A stretch of 12,322 nt of DNA from Anaerolineales bacterium UBA6668 (GTDB taxonomy: Bacteria; Chloroflexota; Anaerolineae; Anaerolineales; UBA6668), in NCBI GenBank assembly GCA_002455215.1, contig DKKK01000192.1, positions 300 to 12,621 of the forward strand. Direction: 5' to 3'. Shown in pieces: positions 1-6,360 of the stretch. Position 1 is the stretch's first letter, and the number at the start of each line of letters is the position of its first letter. A model generated the notes under the pieces. That model was not told the DNA's origin and made no database searches. It saw only the letters and a program-made list of their open reading frames with translations. The translations under genes and the position numbers were made by a program.

Positions 1-978
1 TGCGCGGCTGACGATTCCATGCAGTACCAAACGCTCTGGTAGGTTATGGGCAAATTTGGCGATGTCTTCCGTTACCTGACTGGTGTCACCGTAAATATGC
101 AGTTGCCATCCCAATTGTGGTGTGCGCGTTGCGACTGCCCGCAAAACATCAAACAAAGCGTTTGGGCGGCGTACTTGCCCGTACAACTTGCCCACATACA
201 CCAAACGTAATGGGGAGTGGGGCGCTTCGGTGCGGGTATCGGTAAGCTCACCGGAGAAGAGCGGCGGAATCACCCGCAATTTTGCGGTGTAGGCGGGAAA
301 GGCTTGCGCGTACAGTTTGCGGGTAGCGGGTGTGGTGAGAGTCACATCATTTGCGCCAGCCAGCACGCGCTTTTCCACCCGCCGACTGGCATTGCGATAT
401 AAAAAGGGGTTGTTGTGCGTCTCAATCGGTTGTGGTGAGAATGGGTCGCCATAATCGGCTGTCCAGTGACAGCGATGCCAGTGTTTTTTTAGACGTAGCC
501 CGACACAATGCGCACTAAAAAACGGTGCTACGCTGACTAAAATATGTGGCTCTCCCAGTGCCAAAGCGCTACGGAAAGCGCTCTCCTGCCACAAAAAAAC
601 CGCATCGGGAAAGTAGAACGTGTTGAAAGCCCAGCGTGCTAACCGCATGGCAAAGGCGAGTACAGGCGCTGGGCGCTGACTACTTTGCGTACCGCTGGCG
701 GTACGCATCTGTGGGCTGGCTTGCGATTGGGTGTTGACTGGAAAAAAGCGGCGCAAGAGCGCATGATTGACGCGCCGAATGTTCACCCCATCCAGCGTTT
801 CATTTTCTGCCAAGCCGGGTTCCCAGCCGGCTATCACCTGCACGCGATAGCCGTTTTTTGCCCAATAGCTAGCCAAGGCGTGCCAGCGAAAGGCGCGTGG
901 GTTAATCATTGGCGCATAAAAGTAGGACAAAATCAGCACTTGCGGGGCTGGTTCGGTGGTTGAAAGCGGGGTTGCCAA
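1..978 (-). CDS. GT4-type glycosyltransferase, C-terminus outside window
   Basis: Read in reverse, this frame stays open from base 978 to base 1, so the 3' end lies beyond the window. The visible protein of about 326 residues begins with a typical GT-B opening (LILSYFYAP, NPRAFRW), meaning a Rossmann-like N-domain that usually binds the acceptor. It reaches the nucleotide-sugar-binding C-domain at LRLVYVGKLYG. The family transfers sugars from activated donors to lipids, glycans or proteins; the substrate cannot be told, and the EX7E motif would lie in the missing part. The start is uncertain. I chose TTG at 976-978, which gives a short leader before the first strand. GTG at 937-939 would begin just before that strand, and GTG at 1063-1065 would overlap the SEDS gene by about 50 bases. 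No start has a good Shine-Dalgarno sequence. It lies directly behind the SEDS gene on the same strand and is probably co-transcribed with it, suggesting an envelope polysaccharide role (inference). Confidence 0.85.
   Translation of the reverse strand, partial: MATPLSTTEPAPQVLILSYFYAPMINPRAFRWHALASYWAKNGYRVQVIAGWEPGLAENETLDGVNIRRVNHALLRRFFPVNTQSQASPQMRTASGTQSSQRPAPVLAFAMRLARWAFNTFYFPDAVFLWQESAFRSALALGEPHILVSVAPFFSAHCVGLRLKKHWHRCHWTADYGDPFSPQPIETHNNPFLYRNASRRVEKRVLAGANDVTLTTPATRKLYAQAFPAYTAKLRVIPPLFSGELTDTRTEAPHSPLRLVYVGKLYGQVRRPNALFDVLRAVATRTPQLGWQLHIYGDTSQVTEDIAKFAHNLPERLVLHGIVSRA
687..706. repeat. Perfect inverted repeat inside the glycosyltransferase gene
   Basis: Nine bases (GCGTACCGC) at 687-695 are followed, after a 2-base centre, by their exact reverse complement at 698-706. 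The palindrome lies in a Ser/Thr/Gln-rich stretch of the glycosyltransferase (around MRTASGTQSS) that looks like a poorly conserved insertion. It could form a hairpin in the mRNA or be a protein-binding site. No function can be assigned. Confidence 0.6.
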
Positions 979-1013
979 GATGGGTAACTTGTGGGCGTAG
1001 TGGTGATTGGCGG

Positions 1014-2378
1014 CTATTTGGCTTCTTCTGTCGTGTTGCAATTGTGCGAGAGTTTGATAAGCCACGCCACCATCACCCAATTGACCAACATGCCTGACCC
1101 GCCGTAGCTTAAGAAGGGCAGAATCACGCCGGTTAGCGGAAAAAGCCGAACAACGCCACCCATAATGAGTAAGGCTTGTAAACCAAGCAAGCCAGTAATG
1201 CCGACAGCAAGCAGGCTTTCGTATGGGTCGGTTTGGCGTTGGGCAGTTTGCAACCCCCGCATTACCAGGACTGCTAGCAGTGCGATACTGGCTAAACCGC
1301 CAAGCAAGCCCCACTCTTCCACCAGAGCGGCGAATACAAAATCGGAGTGAACAACCGGAATCACACGAGCCGCCCCTAGCCCTATTCCTTGCCCAAACAC
1401 ATTGCCTGCGGCTAAGGCAAGCAGGGCTTGCACGATTTGGTAAGCGTCTCCACTTGCATCTGCCCACGGGTTGAGCCATGCGGTGATGCGCAGGCGCACC
1501 AGCCCGTACAGCCAATAGCCGAGCGCTCCCCCCGCCAGCAAGGAGAGAAAGCCGAGCGCTAGCGAGCTTAATTCACCCGTTGCAACGTACAACATCACCA
1601 GAAATAAGCCGAATAATAAGATACCTGTCCCCAAGTCACGTTGCAGGATGAGCAATATCAGTGAAATGCCCCACATCACTGCCAATGGCAGGAAAAACGC
1701 TGTAGGAAGCCGCCAGTGTATGCCTGCCAAGCCAAATTTACGCTCTTCCGAGAGCAGAAGCGGAAATTTCTCACTTAGGTATGCCGCCAAAAAAACGATG
1801 AGCAGTAGTTTGAGCAATTCGGAGGGTTGAAAATACAGGTGAATGCCGTTCCAACCTTGACAACAACCTAGCCATAGACGGGGACCGCTTCCTGATGGGT
1901 TGACGCCAAATAGGATGGTGAGCGCTACCAAAAAGAGCGCAGACACCAAGAGCAGGTATTTAAAGCCAGCCAGCCATTGAAAATTCGTCCAATACAACGC
2001 AATGCCTGCCATGACTAATGAAATCAAAAGCCAAACCCCTTGTCGTGTGCCAAAATCCGGTTCTAGGCGGTAAACCAAAATTAAGCCCCAGCCACACAGC
2101 AACATGGTAACAGGGAAGATAAATGGGTCACGATTGGGTGTGTAAATTTCCAGCCACAGATGTCCCAGCACTGCCCCCGAACCCCACACCACTATCAATG
2201 GAATCAAACGCGTGTCGAATTGTAGCGCCGTCCAGTCTGCTTGGCGTACTGCCGGAGCGAGTGAAAGGGCGATAAAGCCAATCAGCACAAACACAGCCGC
2301 AATGACCAACAGTCGCCTTTCGCGGCGAGTTGCGGAACTGACCGAGAGCGCTGATTGAAGCAAACTTGGGAAATTCAT
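1014..2378 (-). CDS. FtsW/RodA/SpoVE-family (SEDS) peptidoglycan polymerase
   Basis: This 454-residue, strongly hydrophobic protein has the SEDS hallmarks in order: QPSELLK at 184-190, LQRDLGTG at 245-252 with the Asp (248) matching the catalytically essential RodA aspartate, LNPW at 302-305, HSDF at 344-347 followed by EEWG, and LPFLSYGGSG at 420-429. SEDS proteins are membrane glycosyltransferases that polymerise lipid II into glycan strands together with a class B penicillin-binding protein; no such partner is in the window. About 60 residues of extra hydrophobic N-terminus precede the usual core, and the long form resembles FtsW-like proteins of Gram-positives and Chloroflexota. Whether it serves division (FtsW) or elongation (RodA) cannot be decided, so I give no symbol. 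The ATG at 2376-2378 has no Shine-Dalgarno sequence but has a -10-like box 7 bases upstream. It is divergent from the PPOX gene, 58 bp away. Confidence 0.93.
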   Translation of the reverse strand: MNFPSLLQSALSVSSATRRERRLLVIAAVFVLIGFIALSLAPAVRQADWTALQFDTRLIPLIVVWGSGAVLGHLWLEIYTPNRDPFIFPVTMLLCGWGLILVYRLEPDFGTRQGVWLLISLVMAGIALYWTNFQWLAGFKYLLLVSALFLVALTILFGVNPSGSGPRLWLGCCQGWNGIHLYFQPSELLKLLLIVFLAAYLSEKFPLLLSEERKFGLAGIHWRLPTAFFLPLAVMWGISLILLILQRDLGTGILLFGLFLVMLYVATGELSSLALGFLSLLAGGALGYWLYGLVRLRITAWLNPWADASGDAYQIVQALLALAAGNVFGQGIGLGAARVIPVVHSDFVFAALVEEWGLLGGLASIALLAVLVMRGLQTAQRQTDPYESLLAVGITGLLGLQALLIMGGVVRLFPLTGVILPFLSYGGSGMLVNWVMVAWLIKLSHNCNTTEEAK

Positions 2379-2385
2379 CTCTGCA

Positions 2386-2394
2386 AGTATACCA
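2386..2394 (-). promoter_or_regulatory. Extended -10 promoter element of the SEDS gene, probably leaderless
   Basis: Read on the minus strand the bases are TGGTATACT, a TGN extended -10 with a good hexamer. The hexamer ends 7 bases before the ATG, so transcription would begin at or within a base of the start codon. No convincing -35 is seen, which an extended -10 can tolerate. There is no Shine-Dalgarno sequence before this ATG, consistent with a leaderless message. Confidence 0.5.
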
Positions 2395-2401
2395 GTTTCT
2401 C

Positions 2402-2430
2402 TTGCGGTTACGTATAGACTCGGCTAAAAT
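2402..2430 (+). promoter_or_regulatory. Promoter of the PPOX-family gene, leaderless arrangement
   Basis: TTGCGG (2402-2407), a 17-base spacer and TAAAAT (2425-2430) form a good sigma-70-type promoter. The six bases 2431-2436 separate the -10 from the ATG at 2437, so the expected +1 coincides with the A of the start codon. No Shine-Dalgarno sequence is present. Confidence 0.6.
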
Positions 2431-2436
2431 GCGGGT

Positions 2437-2868
2437 ATGATAGACACAAATTTTAGAAAGCAAGTTGCAAATTGGTTGGCTGGTCTGAGTTGCCTGAGTT
2501 TAGCTACCGTTTCTCCTGATGGGTTACCACAAGTGGTTAGCGTATTTTTCGCGGCGGATGACGACTTAGATATCTTTTTTGCATCCAGTGGTGCTAGCCG
2601 TCACGCTGTCAACATCGAAAATCAACCACGGGTGGCAGTCAGTTTTCATACGGATGTTTGGTCGTGGGAAGCGGTGGCGGGTGTGCAATTGGAGGGGCAG
2701 GTCAAACATCTGCAAGACTCAGCCGAGAGCGAGTATGCCCAACTATTGTTACGCGACAAATTTCCGTGGCTTAACCAATTGACCGGTCAGTATGAAAGTG
2801 TGCGCTGGTACTGTTTTACGGCAGATTGGTTGCGTGTGATAAACAATCAAAACATAGCGCAAGGCTGA
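2437..2868 (+). CDS. Pyridoxamine 5'-phosphate oxidase-family (split-barrel flavin-binding) protein
   Basis: This 143-residue protein has the PPOX/split-barrel pattern: an N-terminal helix (FRKQVANWLAG), the first strand pair CLSLATVSPDGLPQVVSVFF, the strand DLDIFFAS, then the NIENQPRVAVSF segment that is conserved in the family, and a VQLEGQVKHL strand. Family members bind FMN, F420 or haem as dimers. They include PdxH-like oxidases, F420-dependent reductases and general stress proteins. The protein is shorter than PdxH (about 200+ residues) and lacks its C-terminal region, so it is probably not a true PdxH; cofactor and substrate are unknown. The C-terminal ESVRWYCFTADWLRVINN strand is typical of small members. 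The ATG at 2437 fits the family N-terminus and is immediately preceded by the promoter described above. It is transcribed away from the SEDS gene. Confidence 0.85.
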   Translation: MIDTNFRKQVANWLAGLSCLSLATVSPDGLPQVVSVFFAADDDLDIFFASSGASRHAVNIENQPRVAVSFHTDVWSWEAVAGVQLEGQVKHLQDSAESEYAQLLLRDKFPWLNQLTGQYESVRWYCFTADWLRVINNQNIAQG

Positions 2869-2890
2869 TGGAAAGTGAGAAGTGAAACAC

Positions 2891-2946
2891 GGGATAGGGG
2901 ATATGGGATAGGGAATACGGGATTTGGGGTATGGAATGCGGGAATA
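2891..2946 (+). repeat. Degenerate GGGATA tandem repeat with G-quadruplex potential
   Basis: About eight imperfect 6-8 base units of the form GGGATA(T/C) follow one another between the PPOX gene and the small membrane protein gene. At 2891-2913 four runs of three or four G are separated by ATA, ATAT and ATA, and two further G-runs follow at 2919-2921 and 2926-2929. This meets the usual G3+N1-7 quadruplex pattern on the plus (sense) strand. The opposite-strand reading frame here is only a reflection of the repeat. Confidence 0.75.
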
Positions 2947-3081
2947 ACCTCGAAGGGATGAATTTGCAACGCAGGTGGGTAGTTCTCCGTATTAAGTATA
3001 AATTCGGCGTGCTCAAGCGTGACTTATGGGAAGTAACGCCAGCTATTGGCATGACGGATATCAATCAAAACGGAGCTAAAA

Positions 3082-3324
3082 ATGACCCCTACCACCACAA
3101 ACCCCAAACCAAACATCTTTGTGCAAATCGTCACCTTCCCCTTTTGGCTAGTCTGGCAATTGCTCAGTATTATCCTAAACCTGACTGGCAGATTGGTTGC
3201 TGTCATTTTAGGTGTAGTGTTGCTAATCGTTGGCATTATTGTCAGCCTGACCGTTATCGGCGCGATTGTGGGCGTACCGATTGGTTTCTTGGGTGTCCTG
3301 CTCATCACGCGTGGGCTGTTCTAG
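3082..3324 (+). CDS. Small hydrophobic membrane protein of unknown function
   Basis: The 80-residue product is almost entirely hydrophobic after a short polar N-terminus (about residues 1-10, Thr/Pro/Asn-rich). One membrane segment lies at about 12-34, with aromatic FPFWLVWQ, and a second hydrophobic stretch at about 38-76 contains closely spaced glycines (VIGAIVGVPIGFLG) suited to helix packing. The start is supported by GGAG at 3072-3075, six bases before the ATG. I do not recognise a named family. The stop codon overlaps the hisA stop in the opposite strand, and there is no terminator between the two convergent genes. It could be a small membrane regulator or a subunit of a larger complex; the sequence does not say. 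Confidence 0.72.
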   Translation: MTPTTTNPKPNIFVQIVTFPFWLVWQLLSIILNLTGRLVAVILGVVLLIVGIIVSLTVIGAIVGVPIGFLGVLLITRGLF

Positions 3325-4058
3325 CCTTTTCCGATAACCAATAACTCCGGTAACTGTACTGTCCCTTCATACAGCGCTCGCCCGACAATTGCCCCCGCCA
3401 ACCCGGCAGTACAAGCGGCTTGCACGTCTGCTTGAGTATGCACCCCTCCCGATGCAATCACTTGCAAGCCGCTGGTGTGGGCTAATTTTTGCGTACCGGC
3501 AAGATTTAGCCCGCTTCCCACGCCATCGCGGGCGATATCAGTGAATATTACCCAGCGCAAACCGACTTGGGCGAGTTTGCCTGCCAAATCGAGTGCGGTC
3601 AAACTGCTGGCTTCTGCCCAACCGCGAATGCGTACAATTCCATCTTTGGCATCTATCCCAACTGCCACCCGTTCTGCCCCCCACTGGGCTATGGCGGTTT
3701 CTACCAAGGTAGGGTCAGTAACTGCCACCGTTCCCAATATGACGCGTTCCACACCCGCAATCAGCAAAGTTTCAACATCCTGCAAGGTGCGTACTCCCCC
3801 GCCAAACTGTACGGCAACACCATAGCGCTGAGTAACAGCCAAGATTGCCCGTAGCGCCTGCAAATTGGCGCTTTCAGACTGTTCAAAAGCGCCATCCAAA
3901 TTGACCACGTGCATCCACTGTGCCCCCTGTGCGCACCATTTTTCGGCGGTGCTGGCAGGGTCGTTGGCGTACACCGTTTGGCGGTTTAAATCGCCCTGTT
4001 GTAAGCGCACCACTTGTCCGTGGCGCAGGTCAATAGCGGGAAAAATTGTAAAAGACAT
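3321..4058 (-). CDS. hisA: HisA, ProFAR isomerase of histidine biosynthesis
   Basis: The 245-residue protein is a (beta/alpha)8 barrel of the usual HisA length. It carries the N-terminal PAIDLRHGQVVRLQQG with catalytic Asp10, phosphate-binding GGGVR at 86-90, VGIDAKDG with the second catalytic Asp136, FTDIARDG with Asp174, and the second phosphate site SGGV at 203-206 plus VGRALYEG. HisA carries out the Amadori rearrangement of ProFAR to PRFAR, the fourth step of the histidine pathway, in the cytoplasm. RGWAE at about 146-150 fits HisA rather than the related HisF. No other his gene is in the window. It starts 7 bp after the stop of the upstream glycosyltransferase and is probably co-transcribed with it. 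Its stop is shared with the convergent small membrane protein through a CTAG overlap. A dual HisA/TrpF role (PriA) is not supported by anything seen. Confidence 0.95.
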   Translation of the reverse strand: MSFTIFPAIDLRHGQVVRLQQGDLNRQTVYANDPASTAEKWCAQGAQWMHVVNLDGAFEQSESANLQALRAILAVTQRYGVAVQFGGGVRTLQDVETLLIAGVERVILGTVAVTDPTLVETAIAQWGAERVAVGIDAKDGIVRIRGWAEASSLTALDLAGKLAQVGLRWVIFTDIARDGVGSGLNLAGTQKLAHTSGLQVIASGGVHTQADVQAACTAGLAGAIVGRALYEGTVQLPELLVIGKG

Positions 4059-4065
4059 GATGGAA

Positions 4066-5250
4066 TTAGTCCGATTGAATGGTTGTTAGCCAAGCTCTAA
4101 CCACTTGTTGCGATTGGTAATGCGGGTCAAAGCGTTGGCAAATTTCAGCTTGTGCGGTTTGGGCAAGTTTTTTTCGCAATTCTGGTGATTCGACTAGCGA
4201 GCGGAGGTTCTCGGCAAAGGCAGAAACGTCGTAAGGAGGGGAGAGTAGGGCGGTGTGTGCATGTTGCAAAATATCCAGCGCCCCAGCGGTTTGGGTGGCA
4301 ACAATTGCCAAGCCACTTGCCGCGGCTTCCACGAGCACTCGTCCAAAACCTTCATAATTGCTACTGTGTAGGTAAATATCAGCGGCGGTATAGAAGGGAG
4401 CCAACTGCGCGTGAGCAATCGCCCCGCAAAAGGTAGTGTGTGCTTGCAAGCCGAGTGTTTCTACCAGTACGGGGATTTCGCTGGCACTGCCAAAGTCGCC
4501 TACCAGTACGAGATGGAAAGCATATCCCTGCTTCATCAGCAAATGGACTGCATTTACCAAGAGTGGCACATTTTTAAATTCCACTGGTCTGCCCACCCAT
4601 AACAAAACTATAGTGTCAGATTCCACTCCCCAATTGGCACGCAGGCTGGCGCGGTTCGGGGTGGAGGGTGGGTGCATGAATTGGTTGAGATTGACGCTGA
4701 CGGGTAGAACGTGTATGTTTTGTGCTGGCAAACTCAAACGAACATACTTCTCCTTTTCCAGCGTATTTACCACTCGCCAAGTGTCTGCACGGGGTAGAGT
4801 CCATTTTGCCAAGGCGTTCAAAAAGCGGTTCCATAGAGGGCGCTCGGTTAACCAATGGGGGTTGTCTAAAAAATCACTGTGGTTTTGGATTTGCAAGCTC
4901 ACTCGGGGTGGGCGGATGAGAATGGCTAATAGCGCAGTAAAAAATGGGTCTTGGGCAGTTATCAGGGCAATTGGGTTTTGGCGTAGGATGGAACGCCCCA
5001 TTTGCCATGCTTGCCATAGGAATGCCAACCGTCCTAGCCGCTGGGAATGTCCCACAGGATATACAGTGAGTTTTGGCGAAACAGACACTGACTGACCACT
5101 GACAACATGGGTTGCCCAAACCAACATGTGCAAGTGTCCAACTGACTCGGCATAGCGTAGATGGCGGGCGCGTGTATCTTCGGTTGCAGAGTCCGCCAGC
5201 AACACCCGGTCGTCATAGCCGATCATCAGAATTTGCGGAGATGGTGACAT
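4066..5250 (-). CDS. GT4-family glycosyltransferase
   Basis: This is a GT-B fold enzyme of 394 residues from the chosen start. The N-domain begins with a hydrophobic strand (QILMIGYDD), has RARHLRYAE at about 27-35 and reaches NHSDFLDN at about 123-130. The C-domain begins with VLLWVGRPVEFKN at about 215-227, the donor-site loop of GT4 enzymes, and contains the EX7E motif, YEGFGRVLVEAAASG, with glutamates at about 300 and 308. Such retaining enzymes transfer a sugar from a nucleotide sugar; acceptor and sugar are unknown. A frame-consistent ATG at 5301 would add 17 residues, but it lies inside a hairpin and lacks a ribosome site. The ATG at 5248-5250 has a TATACT box 7 bases upstream and gives a sensible family N-terminus. 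hisA follows after 7 bp. It is not close in sequence to the other glycosyltransferase in the window beyond the shared fold. Confidence 0.9.
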   Translation of the reverse strand: MSPSPQILMIGYDDRVLLADSATEDTRARHLRYAESVGHLHMLVWATHVVSGQSVSVSPKLTVYPVGHSQRLGRLAFLWQAWQMGRSILRQNPIALITAQDPFFTALLAILIRPPRVSLQIQNHSDFLDNPHWLTERPLWNRFLNALAKWTLPRADTWRVVNTLEKEKYVRLSLPAQNIHVLPVSVNLNQFMHPPSTPNRASLRANWGVESDTIVLLWVGRPVEFKNVPLLVNAVHLLMKQGYAFHLVLVGDFGSASEIPVLVETLGLQAHTTFCGAIAHAQLAPFYTAADIYLHSSNYEGFGRVLVEAAASGLAIVATQTAGALDILQHAHTALLSPPYDVSAFAENLRSLVESPELRKKLAQTAQAEICQRFDPHYQSQQVVRAWLTTIQSD

Positions 5251-5257
5251 GGCGCAC

Positions 5258-5263
5258 AGTATA
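5258..5263 (-). promoter_or_regulatory. -10-like element before the second glycosyltransferase
   Basis: TATACT read on the minus strand ends 7 bases before the ATG at 5250, the same spacing and hexamer as before the SEDS gene. No clear -35 was found. It supports the 5250 start and a leaderless message for the glycosyltransferase-hisA pair. Confidence 0.4.
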
Positions 5264-5276
5264 CCTGTATTAAAAG

Positions 5277-5333
5277 CAAACTGCCAGTCTATTCTCGGCA
5301 TTTAATGCGAGCCGAGTCAAAACTGGCAGTTTG
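5277..5333 (-). terminator. Nested inverted repeat, probable terminator of the YIP1 gene
   Basis: CAAACTGCCAGT at 5277-5288 and its exact complement at 5322-5333 form a 12-bp outer stem. Inside it CTCGGC (5294-5299) pairs with GCCGAG (5311-5316). On the minus strand the structure starts about 20 bases after the YIP1 stop and is followed by CTTTTAATA, so a rho-independent terminator is the simplest reading, although the U-tract is short. The other side (plus strand) has a T-rich flank too, but no gene reads into it from that direction. Confidence 0.55.
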
Positions 5334-5353
5334 AAAATTTTTAGAGACTGGGA

Positions 5354-5935
5354 TTACCCAATGACACCAAATGCCATACCGAGTACTGCATTGATTGCAA
5401 AATTAATGACCCAGATAACCACAACCCCGACTATACCTGTAATGACAGCTTTGACTGTGTCAAATTCAGCGGCTTCGCGGATACCAATGACCATCGCCAC
5501 CAATTTTAAAATCAAAGCCAGAAAGCCAATACAAGGGATCAGATTTAGAAAATCTACAATATTGACATGTCCTAAGATGCGGAGCATTTCACCAGTATTG
5601 GTGCGTCCGCCAAGCATTTTGGCAACAAAACCGAAGGCAAAAGAACCAATAAACCAAGCTACCAAGCCACCAATTACAGCGGATAGAAAATTTAATACTG
5701 GGTTGGCAGATGCCGCTAAAGCCGCGGCAACTTCCGGTGTTTGCATTTCGGCAGGAACTGCACTTGGTAACATGGAAGATACAAATGCTGAACCAATGCC
5801 CGTGACCAATACGGATGCGACAGTAATGATTGCGGCGGTGGTCAATGACCCGGAGTCTTCTGCAATTTCACGGTAAATGGGTGCTTTTAATGTGAGAACG
5901 CCGATTAGACGATTGGGCAAAGAAGTGTTAGACAT
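5354..5935 (-). CDS. YIP1-family multi-spanning membrane protein
   Basis: The 193-residue protein has a polar N-terminus with LTLKAPIYREIAEDSGS, the pattern that opens bacterial YIP1-domain proteins. Hydrophobic segments follow at about 32-54, 80-103, 126-150 and 163-188. The acidic-proline loop at about 57-70 (PSAVPAEMQTPE) and the conserved GHVNIVDFLNLIPCIGF fit the family, in which the bacterial members have no established biochemical role. The frame extends upstream to 6067, but those 44 residues run through an intergenic repeat. The ATG at 5933-5935 has a strong AAGGAG ribosome site. It is followed by a hairpin and then the glycosyltransferase-hisA pair on the same strand, and is probably its own transcription unit. 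Confidence 0.83.
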   Translation of the reverse strand: MSNTSLPNRLIGVLTLKAPIYREIAEDSGSLTTAAIITVASVLVTGIGSAFVSSMLPSAVPAEMQTPEVAAALAASANPVLNFLSAVIGGLVAWFIGSFAFGFVAKMLGGRTNTGEMLRILGHVNIVDFLNLIPCIGFLALILKLVAMVIGIREAAEFDTVKAVITGIVGVVVIWVINFAINAVLGMAFGVIG

Positions 5936-5942
5936 GGTGAGT

Positions 5943-5948
5943 CTCCTT
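5943..5948 (-). promoter_or_regulatory. Shine-Dalgarno sequence fixing the YIP1 start
   Basis: AAGGAG on the minus strand lies 7 bases before the ATG at 5935. It selects this start over the longer frame that begins at 6067. Confidence 0.8.
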
Positions 5949-5981
5949 AGGTTGGGTAAAAAATAAAAAACGTTGCTATTG

Positions 5982-6048
5982 TCGACACGGATGAAAATTG
6001 CACTTTTCCCTTTTAGAAAAAAAGCACAAGCCCGGCGTGCCGAATGTA
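5982..6048 (-). repeat. Dispersed intergenic element, copy C (upstream of YIP1)
   Basis: Read on the minus strand it runs from TACATTCGGCAC through GTGCTTTTTTTC, AAAAGGGAAAAG and CAATTTTCATC to GTGTCGA. The core (minus strand, 6027 to 5990) aligns with copies at 7325-7361 and 8492-8529. It lies 46 bases upstream of the YIP1 start in the same orientation relative to the gene as the other two copies. The stem GC-TTTT/AAAA-GC is imperfect here. Confidence 0.6.
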
Positions 6049-6223
6049 TGCAGAAAAACCTGCACAAAAGTAAAACACCCTGATAAATTTTTGGTTACGC
6101 AAGCTCAAAATTCTTAATCCCGCTGTGCTTGGGAAGTTGCACGTCTATATTCGCTTCGGATGGGAATGGCGTTTTTCATGTATGTATGCGCTGACCGTAG
6201 TAGCAACAACTTTTATAAAAGAA
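6049..6223. other. Non-coding stretch between YIP1 and tRNA-Leu
   Basis: I see no gene here. CTATATTCG at 6145-6153 matches the end of the dispersed element, and GGCGTTTTTCATG 15 bases later (6169-6181) resembles its core, so this may be a decayed fourth copy. The minus-strand part next to 6211-6223 is the U-rich tail of the tRNA hairpin. Confidence 0.4.
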
Positions 6224-6274
6224 AGCCAGCCTATATTCGGCGCAATTCTGAATTGTACCGAATATAGGCTGGCT
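6211..6274 (-). terminator. Long hairpin and U-rich tail behind tRNA-Leu
   Basis: A perfect 17-bp stem joins 6224-6240 and 6258-6274, with arms AGCCAGCCTATATTCGG and their complement. Inside, CAATT (6243-6247) and AATTG (6251-6255) extend it after a short internal loop. On the minus strand it begins 2 bases after the tRNA CCA end and is followed by TTTCTTTTATAAAA. This fits a rho-independent terminator for the tRNA gene. Each arm contains the octamer TATATTCG that also bounds the dispersed intergenic element. Confidence 0.7.
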
Positions 6275-6275
6275 G

Positions 6276-6360
6276 TGGTGCGAACGGTGGGAATCGAACC
6301 CACACCCCTTGCAGGACATGGCCCTCAACCATGCGCGTCTGCCAATTCCGCCACGTTCGC
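6276..6360 (-). tRNA. tRNA-Leu (anticodon GAG)
   Basis: The minus strand folds into a class II cloverleaf of 85 bases with an encoded CCA. The acceptor stem GCGAACG pairs with CGTTCGC, the D-stem is GCG/CGC with GG in the loop, and the anticodon stem CATGG/CCATG encloses TTGAGGG, giving anticodon GAG for CUC/CUU codons. A long variable arm and a T-arm GTGGG-TTCGATT-CCCAC follow, and the discriminator base is A, as leucine tRNAs require. The gene stands alone with its own promoter and terminator-like hairpin. Confidence 0.97.

Noticed and set aside
2816..3064. An 82-residue minus-strand frame rich in IPY/SL units
   Set aside because: The repetitive composition is just the GGGATA repeat read backwards, and the frame runs into the PPOX gene.
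2931..3344. A 137-residue plus-strand frame overlapping the small membrane protein
   Set aside because: It covers the G-rich repeat and the small membrane protein gene in another frame. The 80-residue frame at 3082 has the ribosome site and the membrane-protein pattern.
5331..5876. A 181-residue plus-strand reading frame opposite YIP1
   Set aside because: It is Thr/Pro/Ile/Ala-rich with no domain sense, has no ribosome site, and lies wholly antisense to the convincing YIP1 protein.
5936..6067. A 44-residue N-terminal extension of YIP1
   Set aside because: It reads through the dispersed element and an A/T-rich stretch, while AAGGAG stands before the ATG at 5935.
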